Assembly: GCA_035545255.1 (NCBI GenBank)
Contig: DASZYR010000377.1
Span: 1 to 24,502, forward strand
From: Dokdonella_A sp035545255
GTDB taxonomy: Bacteria; Pseudomonadota; Gammaproteobacteria; Xanthomonadales; Rhodanobacteraceae
DNA length: 24,502 nucleotides
Reading direction: 5' to 3'
Position 1 is the first letter of the stretch; each line of letters starts with the position of its first letter. Below, in pieces: positions 15,003 to 21,530 of the stretch. The translations under genes and the position numbers were made by a program. The notes below the pieces were generated by a model. That model was given only the letters and a program-made list of their open reading frames with translations. It was not told the origin of the DNA and ran no database searches.

Positions 15003-15692
15003 ATGAACGCGATTCCGGCAGGCGCGACATCCGAGCGCGCGATTGCCGAGCGCATCGCGGCGCGCTACGACACGCGCAAGCATCGCGGCTACGTCCGCGG
15101 CAAGGTGCGCTGGGATCCCGTTTTCGCGGCCGTCGCGCCATTGCTCGCCGGTTCGCCGCGCGCGCTGCTCGACATCGGCTGCGGTCTCGGCCTGCTCGGC
15201 CAGTACCTGCGCGAGCGCGGCGTCGAGACGCCCTATCGCGGCATCGATGTCGACGCCGCGAAGATCGAGGCGGCCCGCGCGGCCGCGCGGGCGGGCAAGC
15301 TCGACCTGGCGTTGTCGGTCGGCTCGGTCGATGCGCTGCCGCCTTTCAGCGGCGACGTCGCCCTGCTCGACGTGCTGCACTACCTGCCTTTCGCGCAGCA
15401 GCAGCGAGCGCTCGTCGATGCAGCGGCGCGGGTCGCGACCGGAGGAACGCTCGTCATCCGCAACGTCGTGCGCGATCGCAGCTGGCGCTTTCGCGCAACC
15501 GTCATCGAGGAGCGCGTCGCGCGAACGCTCGGCTGGATGCGCTGCGCGACCGGGCATTTCCCGGATCGCGAGGAGATCGAGTCGCCGCTGCGATCGTCCG
15601 GACTCGACATCGACGCCACGCCGCTCTGGGGCCGCACGCCTTTCAACAGCTGGCTCTTCGTTGCGCGGCGCAATCGGGGCGTCTCGGGATGA
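15003..15692 (+). CDS. Class I SAM-dependent methyltransferase
   Basis: A 229-residue cytoplasmic methyltransferase with the Rossmann-fold signature. Motif I is LLDIGCGLGLLG (55-66), the acidic residue that binds the SAM ribose is in GIDVD (80-84), and a further motif lies in VALLDVLHYLP. The segment RGYVRGKVRWDPVF before motif I and GHFPDREEIE near the C-terminus recall methyltransferases found in aryl-polyene pigment clusters, but no other pigment gene is present, so that link is weak. The substrate is unknown. The ATG at 15003 comes 34 bases after the dipeptidase-like stop, suggesting co-transcription. It is convergent with the DUF1232 gene. Confidence 0.85.
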   Translation: MNAIPAGATSERAIAERIAARYDTRKHRGYVRGKVRWDPVFAAVAPLLAGSPRALLDIGCGLGLLGQYLRERGVETPYRGIDVDAAKIEAARAAARAGKLDLALSVGSVDALPPFSGDVALLDVLHYLPFAQQQRALVDAAARVATGGTLVIRNVVRDRSWRFRATVIEERVARTLGWMRCATGHFPDREEIESPLRSSGLDIDATPLWGRTPFNSWLFVARRNRGVSG

Positions 15693-15767
15693 GCCGGGTC
15701 GCGGCCGATTCCGCTTCCGCCACCCGACGCGTCGCGGCGGCGGCGCCAGCCATCGCAGCTCCCTGAC

Positions 15768-15793
15768 AGGACCGTACCCGCCGTGACGGACCT
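15768..15793. terminator. Imperfect hairpin between methyltransferase and DUF1232 genes
   Basis: AGGACCGT (15768-15775) and ACGGACCT (15786-15793) pair with a single mismatch around a 10-base loop, just beyond the DUF1232 stop and about 75 bases after the methyltransferase stop. It may end transcription from either side. It has no strong T-run. Confidence 0.35.
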
Positions 15794-15796
15794 TCC

Positions 15797-16360
15797 TCAG
15801 GCTTTTTGCGAAGGGTCTCCGCCCGCGGTCTGCCGCTTCGCCGGCACGCGCGTGCGCCGGCGCCGCATGCGCGCCTGAAGCTTGGCGCGCCGCTCGGCGA
15901 GGCAGCGCGCGTGAAGCCGCCGTGCCTGCGCGTCGCCCGGCATCGCGGCGAGCGTCGTGCGATACGCGCAGAAATCCGCGTACGCATTCAGCACGCTGCG
16001 CAGTCGGCGCACGAGCAGCTCGAGCATGATCGCATCGTCGAGCAGCCCGATGACTTCGATGTCGTCCGGGATCAGATCGTCCGGGTCGCTGAAGTACGCG
16101 AGCGTCTCGATGACTTCGGATCGTTCCGGATCCGACAGCGCCCAGGCTTCGTCCTCCAGCATGAGAATCAGCCGCTGCACCTCGACGAGCCGTCGCCGGA
16201 CGTACGCAGGCGCGGTGCCGGCGCAGAGATGATCGAGCGCGTACTTGGCCGCGTCGATGACGTCGACCTCGTCCGCGCAGCGCGTCATGTGGCGCGCGCG
16301 CGTCAACGCCGCGTTGAAACGTTCGATGTCGGCGGGTTCGAGCTCGAAAGTGATGCGCAT
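15797..16360 (-). CDS. DUF1232 (YkvA-like) protein
   Basis: A 187-residue protein with the short DUF1232/YkvA signature at residues about 87-120: LAYFSDPDDLIPDDIEVIGL followed by LDDAIMLELLVRRL. This matches the family pattern of a D-LIPD-x-IP-x-x-G-x-LDD core within a short hydrophobic hairpin. The function of the family is not known. The N-terminal 80 residues are helical and charged; the C-terminus is Arg-rich and basic (ARMRRRRTR, then PAKRQ), which might bind nucleic acid or membrane lipid. There is no signal peptide. The ATG at 16360 has a poor ribosome-binding site (GGCGG upstream). It lies downstream of the hemerythrin gene on the same strand with a 236-base gap. Confidence 0.78.
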   Translation of the reverse strand: MRITFELEPADIERFNAALTRARHMTRCADEVDVIDAAKYALDHLCAGTAPAYVRRRLVEVQRLILMLEDEAWALSDPERSEVIETLAYFSDPDDLIPDDIEVIGLLDDAIMLELLVRRLRSVLNAYADFCAYRTTLAAMPGDAQARRLHARCLAERRAKLQARMRRRRTRVPAKRQTAGGDPSQKA

Positions 16361-16409
16361 GGAGGCCGCCGAGCGTACGCGCCGAGGCGGCGAGGGTCAA
16401 AGGCGGCGA

Positions 16410-16426
16410 GTCCTGCTTCGCAGGAC
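16410..16426. terminator. Strong small hairpin downstream of the hemerythrin gene
   Basis: GTCCTGC (16410-16416) and GCAGGAC (16420-16426) are perfect arms around TTC. The element lies between the hemerythrin stop (16597) and the DUF1232 start (16360), both minus strand. It may mark the end of the hemerythrin transcript; no T-run follows on the minus strand. The rest of this 236-base gap shows nothing recognisable. Confidence 0.35.
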
Positions 16427-16596
16427 ACGCGCGGGCATCGAGGAATCGTGGAGCGGGAACTGGCGCGAACTCTCGGGCGGCAAAGCCGCGGCCGCGCGTC
16501 GGCGATCCGCCGTGACGTGACGATCGAAGACTCCCGATGACCGCCCCCTTTTGCGAAGCCCGTTCGCGATGAGGAAATGGCCCGCGTCGCGAACGG

Positions 16597-17055
16597 TCAG
16601 CCGATCAGCCCGATTTCCGCGCGCCGACTTGCCATCTGCTTGCCGATCTCTTCGAGTTGCCGATCGTCGAAGAGCTCCCGGATCCTCGGAAAGATGTCCT
16701 CTTCCTCCTCGGCGAAATGATGTTCGAGCTGTTCCTGCAGGGCTTTCAGACGTCCCGGAAAAGCCGGCGACGCGAGCGGCGTACGCATGAGGTCCGGCAG
16801 CATGAGCTCGGTCAGGGCCCGGTGCTCGGCAAGCGCTTCGTAATAGAGCACCTGGTCTTCCGGCGTCGTCGCGGCTTTGCGAAATCGGGCGTAGAGAATC
16901 TCTTCCTCGATGGTCGAATGGCTGCCGATCAGCGCCGACAACCGGCGCAGCGCGTAACGCTTCGTCATTTCGTCCGCTCCGCGATCGCGCTGCAGATCGC
17001 GGATCAGGAGAGCCATCAACTCGTGCTCGGCCGCCAGCAGCACGATCGCGTGCAT
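16597..17055 (-). CDS. Hemerythrin-domain protein
   Basis: A 152-residue four-helix-bundle protein of the hemerythrin HHE family, which binds a di-iron centre and senses or carries oxygen, nitric oxide or iron. Candidate ligands are visible in the right order: H11 in AAEHELM, H46 and E50 in SHSTIEEEIL, H78 and E83 in AEHRALTE, and H112/H113 with E117 in EHHFAEEEEDIFP. There is no signal peptide, so it is cytoplasmic. The ATG at 17055 is chosen because GGAGG stands about 10 bases upstream; the open frame extends 51 bases further but without a better site. The upstream region holds a strong dyad (17103-17143) and an AT-rich stretch that may control it. Roles in repair of iron-sulfur centres or in nitrosative stress are typical for relatives but not shown here. 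Confidence 0.88.
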   Translation of the reverse strand: MHAIVLLAAEHELMALLIRDLQRDRGADEMTKRYALRRLSALIGSHSTIEEEILYARFRKAATTPEDQVLYYEALAEHRALTELMLPDLMRTPLASPAFPGRLKALQEQLEHHFAEEEEDIFPRIRELFDDRQLEEIGKQMASRRAEIGLIG

Positions 17056-17394
17056 AGCGTTCCCTCCATCCCCAGACCGAGGACGAGGATCGGCCGCTGA
17101 AAACAAATCGAAACTGAGCTGTGCGCCGGGCTCAACGATTTGTCACATTTACCTAGCAGGCGCATTCGTTATGTTTCTGATGTTTTTGCATTATTTTTTC
17201 ATTAAAAATGCGCCAATGGACGATATTTTCGTTCAGTTTGTCGTCGCGATCGAAGCTGAACGCCACCGGAGCGCATGCCTCCGGCATCGCGGCCTGGCGG
17301 GACGATTCAAGGAATTCGATCTTCGCCAAAGATCGTTCTGCAGCGATTTCGCCGCGCGTCCGCGTCCAGGAAGATCGTGGGACGGAGAGTGCCG
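17056..17394. other. Intergenic region of 339 bases with AT-rich island and nested inverted repeats
   Basis: No credible gene. Bases about 17140-17230 are strikingly AT-rich against a GC-rich window (TTTTTGCATTATTTTTTCAT and similar). GGCGCATT (17159-17166) and AATGCGCC (17207-17214) are perfect 8-base arms flanking that AT-rich core. A second dyad lies at 17103-17143. On the minus strand a TGCTAGGTA string (bases 17149-17157) could be a -10 box for the hemerythrin gene. Bases 17231-17394 look like ordinary GC-rich DNA without a usable reading frame. Confidence 0.5.
17103..17143. promoter_or_regulatory. Two-part dyad in the hemerythrin leader
   Basis: ACAAATCG (17103-17110) pairs with CGATTTGT (17136-17143), and inside it TGAGC (17115-17119) pairs with GCTCA (17130-17134), giving an 8+5 base stem with a small internal loop. 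On the minus strand the stem is followed by TTTC, so it could be a terminator/attenuator for transcripts reaching the hemerythrin gene, or an operator. Confidence 0.5.
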
Positions 17395-17712
17395 TCAGGG
17401 ACTGCGGCGCAGCGTCGTTCCCTTCGTGCCTCTCGACAAGAACCGGCGCAACATTGCGTAGCCCGAAGCGCCGATCGCGAAGCCCAGCGGCGCCGTACCG
17501 AAGACGGCTCCCAGACCGCACAGGTTTCCGGCCCCTTCGGAAGAGCAGAAGCAATCCGCGCCGACCATGTAGCCGGGAACAAGGCAGAAAAATCCGACGA
17601 CGAACGCGATCGCGACATGCCGCCCCTTGACGAGAAGGGCCACGACAACAACGGCGACAGGGAAAGAGAGAAGGCCTGCGACGATCGCAAGCTCGAATGA
17701 GCTATCCGGCAT
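17395..17712 (-). CDS. Small membrane protein, unknown
   Basis: A 105-residue protein I do not recognise. Three hydrophobic stretches are visible at about 8-28, 33-51 and 63-87, so it is probably an inner-membrane protein. Between the second and third lies a cysteine cluster (GADCFCSSEGAGNLCG, three Cys), and the C-terminus is basic (MLRRFLSRGTKGTTLRRSP), which suggests it faces the cytoplasm. The ATG at 17712 has GGAA upstream. The hydrophobic composition on this strand is unlike a shadow frame, but there is no family match I can name. It sits between the hemerythrin gene and the tRNA, both minus strand. Confidence 0.55.
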   Translation of the reverse strand: MPDSSFELAIVAGLLSFPVAVVVVALLVKGRHVAIAFVVGFFCLVPGYMVGADCFCSSEGAGNLCGLGAVFGTAPLGFAIGASGYAMLRRFLSRGTKGTTLRRSP

Positions 17713-17789
17713 GACGTTCCGATCTGCTCTTCATGGCGACTTCGGGACTGCAAGCCCTCAACGAGGTTTCCGTCATCCTGATTCGAAAA

Positions 17790-17875
17790 TGCCCGGAGCC
17801 AGACTCGAACTGGCACGACGGCTACCCGTCGAGGGATTTTAAGTCCCTTGCGTCTACCGATTTCGCCACCCGGGC
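17790..17875 (-). tRNA. tRNA-Leu(UAA)
   Basis: An 86-base class II tRNA on the minus strand. The acceptor strand GCCCGGG pairs with TCCGGGC with one G-U pair. The anticodon stem AGGGA/TCCCT closes the loop CTTAAAA, giving anticodon UAA. A long variable arm (ACGGGTAGCCGT) and a T-arm GCCAG-TTCGAGT-CTGGC are visible, as in leucine tRNAs. The discriminator base is A. CCA is not encoded: the discriminator is followed by TTT. Confidence 0.97.
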
Positions 17876-17984
17876 GCGGCGGTCAAGCATCGCAGACTCG
17901 AACCCCGCCAGCCACCGCCAGAGCGGCGGCGATCTCGCTTCGCGCGCTCTTTTTTTCACGCCGAATGGCGGAACGGACCCCCGA

Positions 17985-18001
17985 ATTCCGTAATACGGAA
18001 T
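17985..18001. promoter_or_regulatory. Perfect 17-base palindrome, operator-like
   Basis: ATTCCGT (17985-17991) and ACGGAAT (17995-18001) flank AAT. The whole 17-base string has the size and symmetry of a binding site for a dimeric helix-turn-helix repressor. It lies 48 bases before the DUF6869-like gene. No repressor gene is next to it. Confidence 0.5.
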
Positions 18002-18049
18002 CAAGCAATGCACTTCGCTCGCGCAAGTGCCACGGGGAAACCGACGCCT

Positions 18050-18478
18050 ATGTCAATGAAAGCCCGGGACCGGCAGCGCCTCGTCGAGAGCTGGCTGCTG
18101 CTGCAGACGAGGCCGGAGGTCGGCGCCGAGCGCGAGGATCTTGCCTGGGTCGTCGAGAAGGTCTGGGATCTGTGCGACGACGCGCCGAACGACGCGTTCG
18201 AGTTCATCCTCGGCGTGCTCGACCATGACGTCTCGGGTCGGACGCTCGCGATCCTTTGTGCCGGCCCCCTCGAGGCGCTGCTGCGCAAGCACGGTCCGCG
18301 CATCATCACTCGCGTCGAGCGGCGCGCACGGCGCGATGCGAAATTCGCCGCGCTGCTCGGTCACGTGTGGAAGGATGCGTTGTCGAGCAAGATCTGGCTG
18401 CGCGTTCAGCAGGTGCGCGAGCGCCAGGCACGCTATGGCGTTCCCGAAGAGCTCGCGGAACTCGGCGTCCCAAGCTGA
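18050..18478 (+). CDS. DUF6869-like small protein
   Basis: A 142-residue cytoplasmic protein resembling the DUF6869 family, whose function is unknown. The family-like features are a helical N-terminus (LVESWLLLQ), then LEALLRKHGPRII preceded by ILCAGP, and RVERRARRDAKFAALLGHVWK, the pattern in which a small helical domain ends with an Arg-rich helix and a GxVWK motif. These proteins are often found in variable regions near immunity or toxin-like genes, but none is visible here. The start at 18050 follows GGGGAAA at a good distance; an ATG at 18056 and a longer frame from 18008 are alternatives. A palindromic operator-like site lies upstream. Confidence 0.75.
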   Translation: MSMKARDRQRLVESWLLLQTRPEVGAEREDLAWVVEKVWDLCDDAPNDAFEFILGVLDHDVSGRTLAILCAGPLEALLRKHGPRIITRVERRARRDAKFAALLGHVWKDALSSKIWLRVQQVRERQARYGVPEELAELGVPS

Positions 18479-19233
18479 CCCGCCCGCAACGCGGCGTGAC
18501 GCGGGCCCGCGCCGGATGCCGCATGAATCGGAGAGCGTCGGCGGATCGCCGCTGGCGAGTCACGTATCGGCCGGCTGCGGCTTCATGCGCGACCGCCCCG
18601 CACGGCGACACGCTCCGGCGCGGGCGATTCCGACGAAATCCGCCTCTCCGCAGAAGCTCGGCGGAGCACCGACGATGCCGGCGGCTTCGTTCCTTTCATG
18701 GAGTGGAAGCCTGATGCCCGCGAAACCGTCCGCCACAGGCACGAGCTTCCGCACTCGTGCCTGGGGGACGGGACCGCACTCTCGCGAGTGCGTTCGATGG
18801 GAAATTCGTGGCGCGGCGGCGAAACCGGCCATGACCGCGACGAGTGCGCGACAGGACGCTCGCCTCTCCGCGAGACGACCGCCCCCGAGGCTCTGCTCGG
18901 CGCCGATCGTCGAAGTGAGCGCCCGCCGAACGGCACATCGATCGTGTGCTTGGGGGATAATCGATGGCCTAGCGCAATTGTCGTGGCAAGACGATCAATT
19001 CGGCGGGCGCTCAAATACAAATACGGATTCTGGAGTCCAAAACCGCCATCCTCGCCAGAAAATTTTTTTGCGGTATGCGGCGGGAGCCGTGCCGGAGGAT
19101 CTGCGCCGCGAGACCCGGAGCGGCCCGCTCACCCAGCCGTGGCCAGGTTTCCGGAACCCCAACCGTCCGACCCGCGCGTTTCACGTGCTCGTTGCCGTGA
19201 CGTCGTCCGGCTGCATGTCTTACGCTCTGGGGC
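18479..19233. other. Gene-poor region of 755 bases rich in inverted repeats
   Basis: I find no convincing gene here; the open frames on both strands are Arg/Ser/Pro-rich and match no family. Instead there is a run of inverted repeats: 18646-18651 with 18661-18666, 18683-18688 with 18706-18711, 18736-18745 with 18754-18763, and 18775-18781 with 18786-18792. From about 18950 to 19070 the sequence becomes AT-richer, with an imperfect dyad (CAATTGTCGT ... ACGATCAATT near 18973-19002) and an AAAATTTTTTT run, which may hold the promoter of the sigma factor gene. Confidence 0.5.
18736..18792. ncRNA. Two adjacent strong hairpins, candidate structured RNA
   Basis: CAGGCACGAG (18736-18745) pairs perfectly with CTCGTGCCTG (18754-18763) around an 8-base loop. 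CGCACTC (18775-18781) pairs with GAGTGCG (18786-18792) around TCGC. Two weaker stems lie just upstream (18646-18666 and 18683-18711). The block is inside a stretch without a gene. Strand, ends and function are unknown; it could also be a degraded repeat element. Confidence 0.3.
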
Positions 19234-19785
19234 ATGGGGTCCGAGAAGACCGACGAGGAATTGATGCTCGCTTACGCCGGAGGCGACCTGCTCGCTTTCG
19301 AACTCCTTTACCGGCGCCATCGCGGCATGCTGTACCGCTTCCTGCTGCGCACGCTGCGCCACCGCGCCGATGCGGACGAGCTCTTCCAGGACACCTGGAG
19401 CCGGCTCGTCGCCGCTCGCGAGCGTTATCGTCCCGAAGCGAAGTTCACGACCTGGCTGCTCCAGATCGCGCACAATCTCATCGTCGACCGCTACCGCCGC
19501 CAGCGCCCGCAGGCTTCCGAGGCGGAAACCGACGCCGTGTTCCGCGAGCTCGACGCGGGCGAGGCGGAGCGGCCCGATCGCGTTCTCAGCGAATTCGAGG
19601 AGCGGCGCCGGCTTCAGCTGGCGCTCGAGGATCTGCCCGAAGAGCAGCGCGTCGCGTTTCTGCTGCGCGTGGAAAGCGGGCTCGGGCTCGAGGAAATCGC
19701 CGCGGTCACGAACGCCGGCCGCGAGACCGTCAAATCGCGCCTGCGCTACGCGCTCGCCCGCATCCGCGCGAGGCTCGCGACATGA
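19234..19785 (+). CDS. ECF-type RNA polymerase sigma factor
   Basis: A 183-residue sigma factor of the extracytoplasmic-function group. Region 2 spans about residues 8-90: LLAFELLYRRHRGMLYRFL, then DADELFQDTWSRLV and FTTWLLQIAHNLIVDRYRR, the helices that bind core polymerase and the -10 element. Region 4 is at about 128-180: LPEEQRVAFLLRVESGLG, LEEIAAVTNAGRETVKSRL, a helix-turn-helix for the -35 element. The short acidic linker between them is normal for the group. The ATG at 19234 lies within GGGGCATGGGG; a closer match to a ribosome-binding site is not evident. Its stop overlaps the start of the next gene (ATGA), the usual layout for a sigma factor and its anti-sigma protein. Confidence 0.93.
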   Translation: MGSEKTDEELMLAYAGGDLLAFELLYRRHRGMLYRFLLRTLRHRADADELFQDTWSRLVAARERYRPEAKFTTWLLQIAHNLIVDRYRRQRPQASEAETDAVFRELDAGEAERPDRVLSEFEERRRLQLALEDLPEEQRVAFLLRVESGLGLEEIAAVTNAGRETVKSRLRYALARIRARLAT

Positions 19786-20657
19786 ATCCGAACGATCGCG
19801 ATCTCGACGATCTGCTCGGCGACGGCGGCGGACGTTTCGGCAATCTCTATCGCCGGCTGCCGCGCTACGAGCCGCCGCGCCGGCTCGATCGCGCCGTCCT
19901 TGGTGAGGCCTCGCGCGCGGTGCGCAACGGCAAGCCGCCGCGGCGCCAGCGCTGGATCGTCGGTATCGGCTCCGCTGCGGGGCTCGTCCTTGCGGCCGGC
20001 ATCGCCTGGCGGATCGGCCACGAGCCGATGGCGACGGACGCCGGCGCCGATCGCGTCCGCGTCGTTCCGGTGCAGCCGATCACGGAATCGCCGCGCGCAC
20101 GCCACGACGACGAGCCTTCGCGCGAGACGCCTGCAACCGCGCCGCAATCCGCCGGCGCATCGCCCCCGCCATCGCCGGACGCCATCGGACAGAGAAGCGA
20201 CGCAGATACCGTCAGGCGCGCGCGCAAGCCGCTACCCGGCAAGCCGGCACCGCGTCCCGTATCGACGCCGCAGCCAAAGGCGGCGAGCGCCGCTTCCGAA
20301 TCTGCGCCGCCGCCGGCCGTTGCACCCGAGGCGTTCCCGCAGCCGCTTGACGCTGAAGCGGAAGCAGGGAAATCCGAAAATGCCACCCGGCCCGCGGCCA
20401 GCGCGCCCGCCGCGAAAAGTGCGCGAAGCGGCGCAGCGGCATCGGACCGCCTCCACCGTGCTGCGCCGCCGACTCCGCCGAGCAGCTCCGTCGAGCTGCA
20501 GCGCGACATGCAGCTTTCGCCGGAGGACTGGCTCTCGCGCATCCGCGAACTGGTGCGTCAGGATCGCCGCCAGCAGGCCATCGAAAGCCTGCGCCTCTTC
20601 GTGCGCGCACATCCGGACCGGCCGGTGCCTGCGGATCTGCAGCCGCTGCTCGATTGA
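19782..20657 (+). CDS. Transmembrane anti-sigma-factor-like protein
   Basis: A 291-residue protein translationally coupled to the sigma factor gene through an ATGA overlap. Residues 1-55 are cytoplasmic and carry a short charged helix region (PPRRLDRAVLGEA) as in one-helix anti-sigma proteins. A single membrane segment follows (about 58-78, WIVGIGSAAGLVLAAGIAW). Residues about 80-240 are a Pro/Ala/Ser-rich, low-complexity periplasmic linker. The C-terminus (about 247-291, LSPEDWLSRIRELV, RQQAIESLRLFVRAHPD) is a small helical, TPR-like domain. The HxxxCxxC zinc motif of the ZAS class is missing, so sigma binding would be by another mode. The role as anti-sigma factor rests on position and layout. 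The open frame continues far upstream of 19782 but there lies over the sigma gene. Confidence 0.85.
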   Translation: MNPNDRDLDDLLGDGGGRFGNLYRRLPRYEPPRRLDRAVLGEASRAVRNGKPPRRQRWIVGIGSAAGLVLAAGIAWRIGHEPMATDAGADRVRVVPVQPITESPRARHDDEPSRETPATAPQSAGASPPPSPDAIGQRSDADTVRRARKPLPGKPAPRPVSTPQPKAASAASESAPPPAVAPEAFPQPLDAEAEAGKSENATRPAASAPAAKSARSGAAASDRLHRAAPPTPPSSSVELQRDMQLSPEDWLSRIRELVRQDRRQQAIESLRLFVRAHPDRPVPADLQPLLD

Positions 20658-20670
20658 GGTTGTCCCGTCG

Positions 20671-20826
20671 TCCCCGCGAAAGCGGTGACCGGCGCCTTCC
20701 GCGTGCTTCAACAAGAGGCACCGGGTTCGCGCTTTCGCGTGACGACGGAATTGCCAGGGCGCGCTTCGGGCGCGAAGACGGCTTTGAGGCGCTTCAAGAA
20801 GTCGCGGGCCCCCGCCTTCGCGGGGC
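20671..20826. repeat. Pair of dispersed palindromic (REP/BIME-like) repeats
   Basis: CCGC-GAAA-GCGG (20674-20685) within GTCGTCCCCGCGAAAGCGG and CCCCGC-CTTC-GCGGGG (20810-20825) within GGCCCCCGCCTTCGCGGGGC are inverted copies of one motif facing each other, with a third weak copy near 20730. This is the pattern of paired REP elements found between genes. It lies between the convergent anti-sigma and orn genes and could end transcription of both. Confidence 0.55.
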
Positions 20827-20840
20827 ACGACGACGCGTCG

Positions 20841-21404
20841 CTACGGCGCTTCGAGCGCACCCGCGATCCGTCCCATGTACGGACGGTAGTACGAAAGCTC
20901 GGCGATCGAGTCGCGCACGTCGGACAGCGCCGTGTGCGTCGATTCCTTCGAGAACCCGCGGCTGACGTCGGGCGCCCAGCGGCGCGCGAGCTCCTTGATC
21001 GTCGAGACGTCGAGATTGCGGTAATGGAAATAACGCTCGAGCCTCGGCATCAGGCGATGCAGGAAGCGCCGGTCCTGGCAGATCGAGTTGCCGCAGATCG
21101 GCGACTTCCCGGGCGGAACCCACTGCACGAGGAACTCGACCGTGAGCGCTTCGGCCGTCGCGATGTCGATCGTCGATTCGAGCACGCGCTGCCAGAGCCC
21201 GGACTTGCGATGCTGGTTGCGGTTCCAGTCGTCCATCGACTCGAGCCGCTCCAGCGGATGGCCGATCGCGAACTCGGGTCCTTCGGCGAGCGTGTTGAGA
21301 TCCTTGTCGGTGACGACCGTCGCGATCTCGAGGATCGAATCGTGGTCGGGGTCGAGCCCGGTCATCTCGAGATCGATCCAGATCAGGTTGTCCTCGTTCG
21401 GCAT
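20841..21404 (-). CDS. orn: Oligoribonuclease
   Basis: A 187-residue cytoplasmic 3'-5' exoribonuclease that finishes RNA decay by cleaving 2-5-mers, and clears pGpG from cyclic-di-GMP turnover. It has the full DEDDh set: D11 and E13 in WIDLEMTGLDP, D111 in CQDRRFLHRLMP, and H157 with D162 in STHTALSDVRDS. The conserved dimer-contact region DWNRNQHRKSGL and the YFHYRNLDVSTIKELARRW stretch are present. Length equals the E. coli enzyme within a few residues. The ATG at 21404 has a near-perfect AGGAGGAG upstream; the longer frame to 21461 has no such site. It is divergent from the exonuclease I gene, and the two -10-like elements in the gap point away from each other. Confidence 0.96.
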   Translation of the reverse strand: MPNEDNLIWIDLEMTGLDPDHDSILEIATVVTDKDLNTLAEGPEFAIGHPLERLESMDDWNRNQHRKSGLWQRVLESTIDIATAEALTVEFLVQWVPPGKSPICGNSICQDRRFLHRLMPRLERYFHYRNLDVSTIKELARRWAPDVSRGFSKESTHTALSDVRDSIAELSYYRPYMGRIAGALEAP

Positions 21405-21454
21405 GCGGCGTCTCCTCCTGGTCGATCGCGCTTCGCGCGCCCGAGCTTCGCTCC

Positions 21455-21465
21455 CGAGCATAGCA
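21455..21465 (-). promoter_or_regulatory. Extended -10-like element before orn
   Basis: On the minus strand this reads TGCTATGCTCG, with TATGCT preceded by TGC, about 50 bases before the orn start. It is part of a divergent promoter pair with the element at 21478-21507. Confidence 0.45.
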
Positions 21466-21477
21466 GGCCGAGGCGAT

Positions 21478-21507
21478 TTGCCCGACCTCGCACAGCGCGG
21501 CTACGCT
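21478..21507 (+). promoter_or_regulatory. Sigma-70-type promoter candidate for sbcB
   Basis: TTGCCC (21478-21483) and TACGCT (21502-21507) are 18 bases apart and precede the start codon at 21531 by 23 bases, placing the transcript start near 21514. The -10 box lies in GGCTACGCTCC, a recurring string in this window. Confidence 0.5.
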
Positions 21508-21530
21508 CCGGGTTCGGCAACGGACGCGCG

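Noticed and set aside
13838..16400. Minus-strand frames opposite the dipeptidase-like and methyltransferase genes
   Set aside because: No motifs, Arg/Ala/Asp composition, and antisense to well-supported genes.
17153..17630. Short frames on both strands around 17153-17630
   Set aside because: No ribosome-binding site or family match and they cross the AT-rich island; the hydrophobic minus-strand frame at 17395-17712 explains this stretch better.
17790..17875. tRNA-Leu as attachment site of an integrated element
   Set aside because: No integrase gene and no second copy of the tRNA 3' end were found in the window.
18560..19264. Small open frames on both strands between 18560 and 19264, up to 188 codons
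   Set aside because: They overlap one another, have Ser/Arg/Pro-rich composition and no ribosome-binding sites, and cross several inverted repeats.
20685..21530. Upstream extension of the exonuclease I frame
   Set aside because: It is antisense to orn and crosses REP-like repeats; the family N-terminus begins at 21531.
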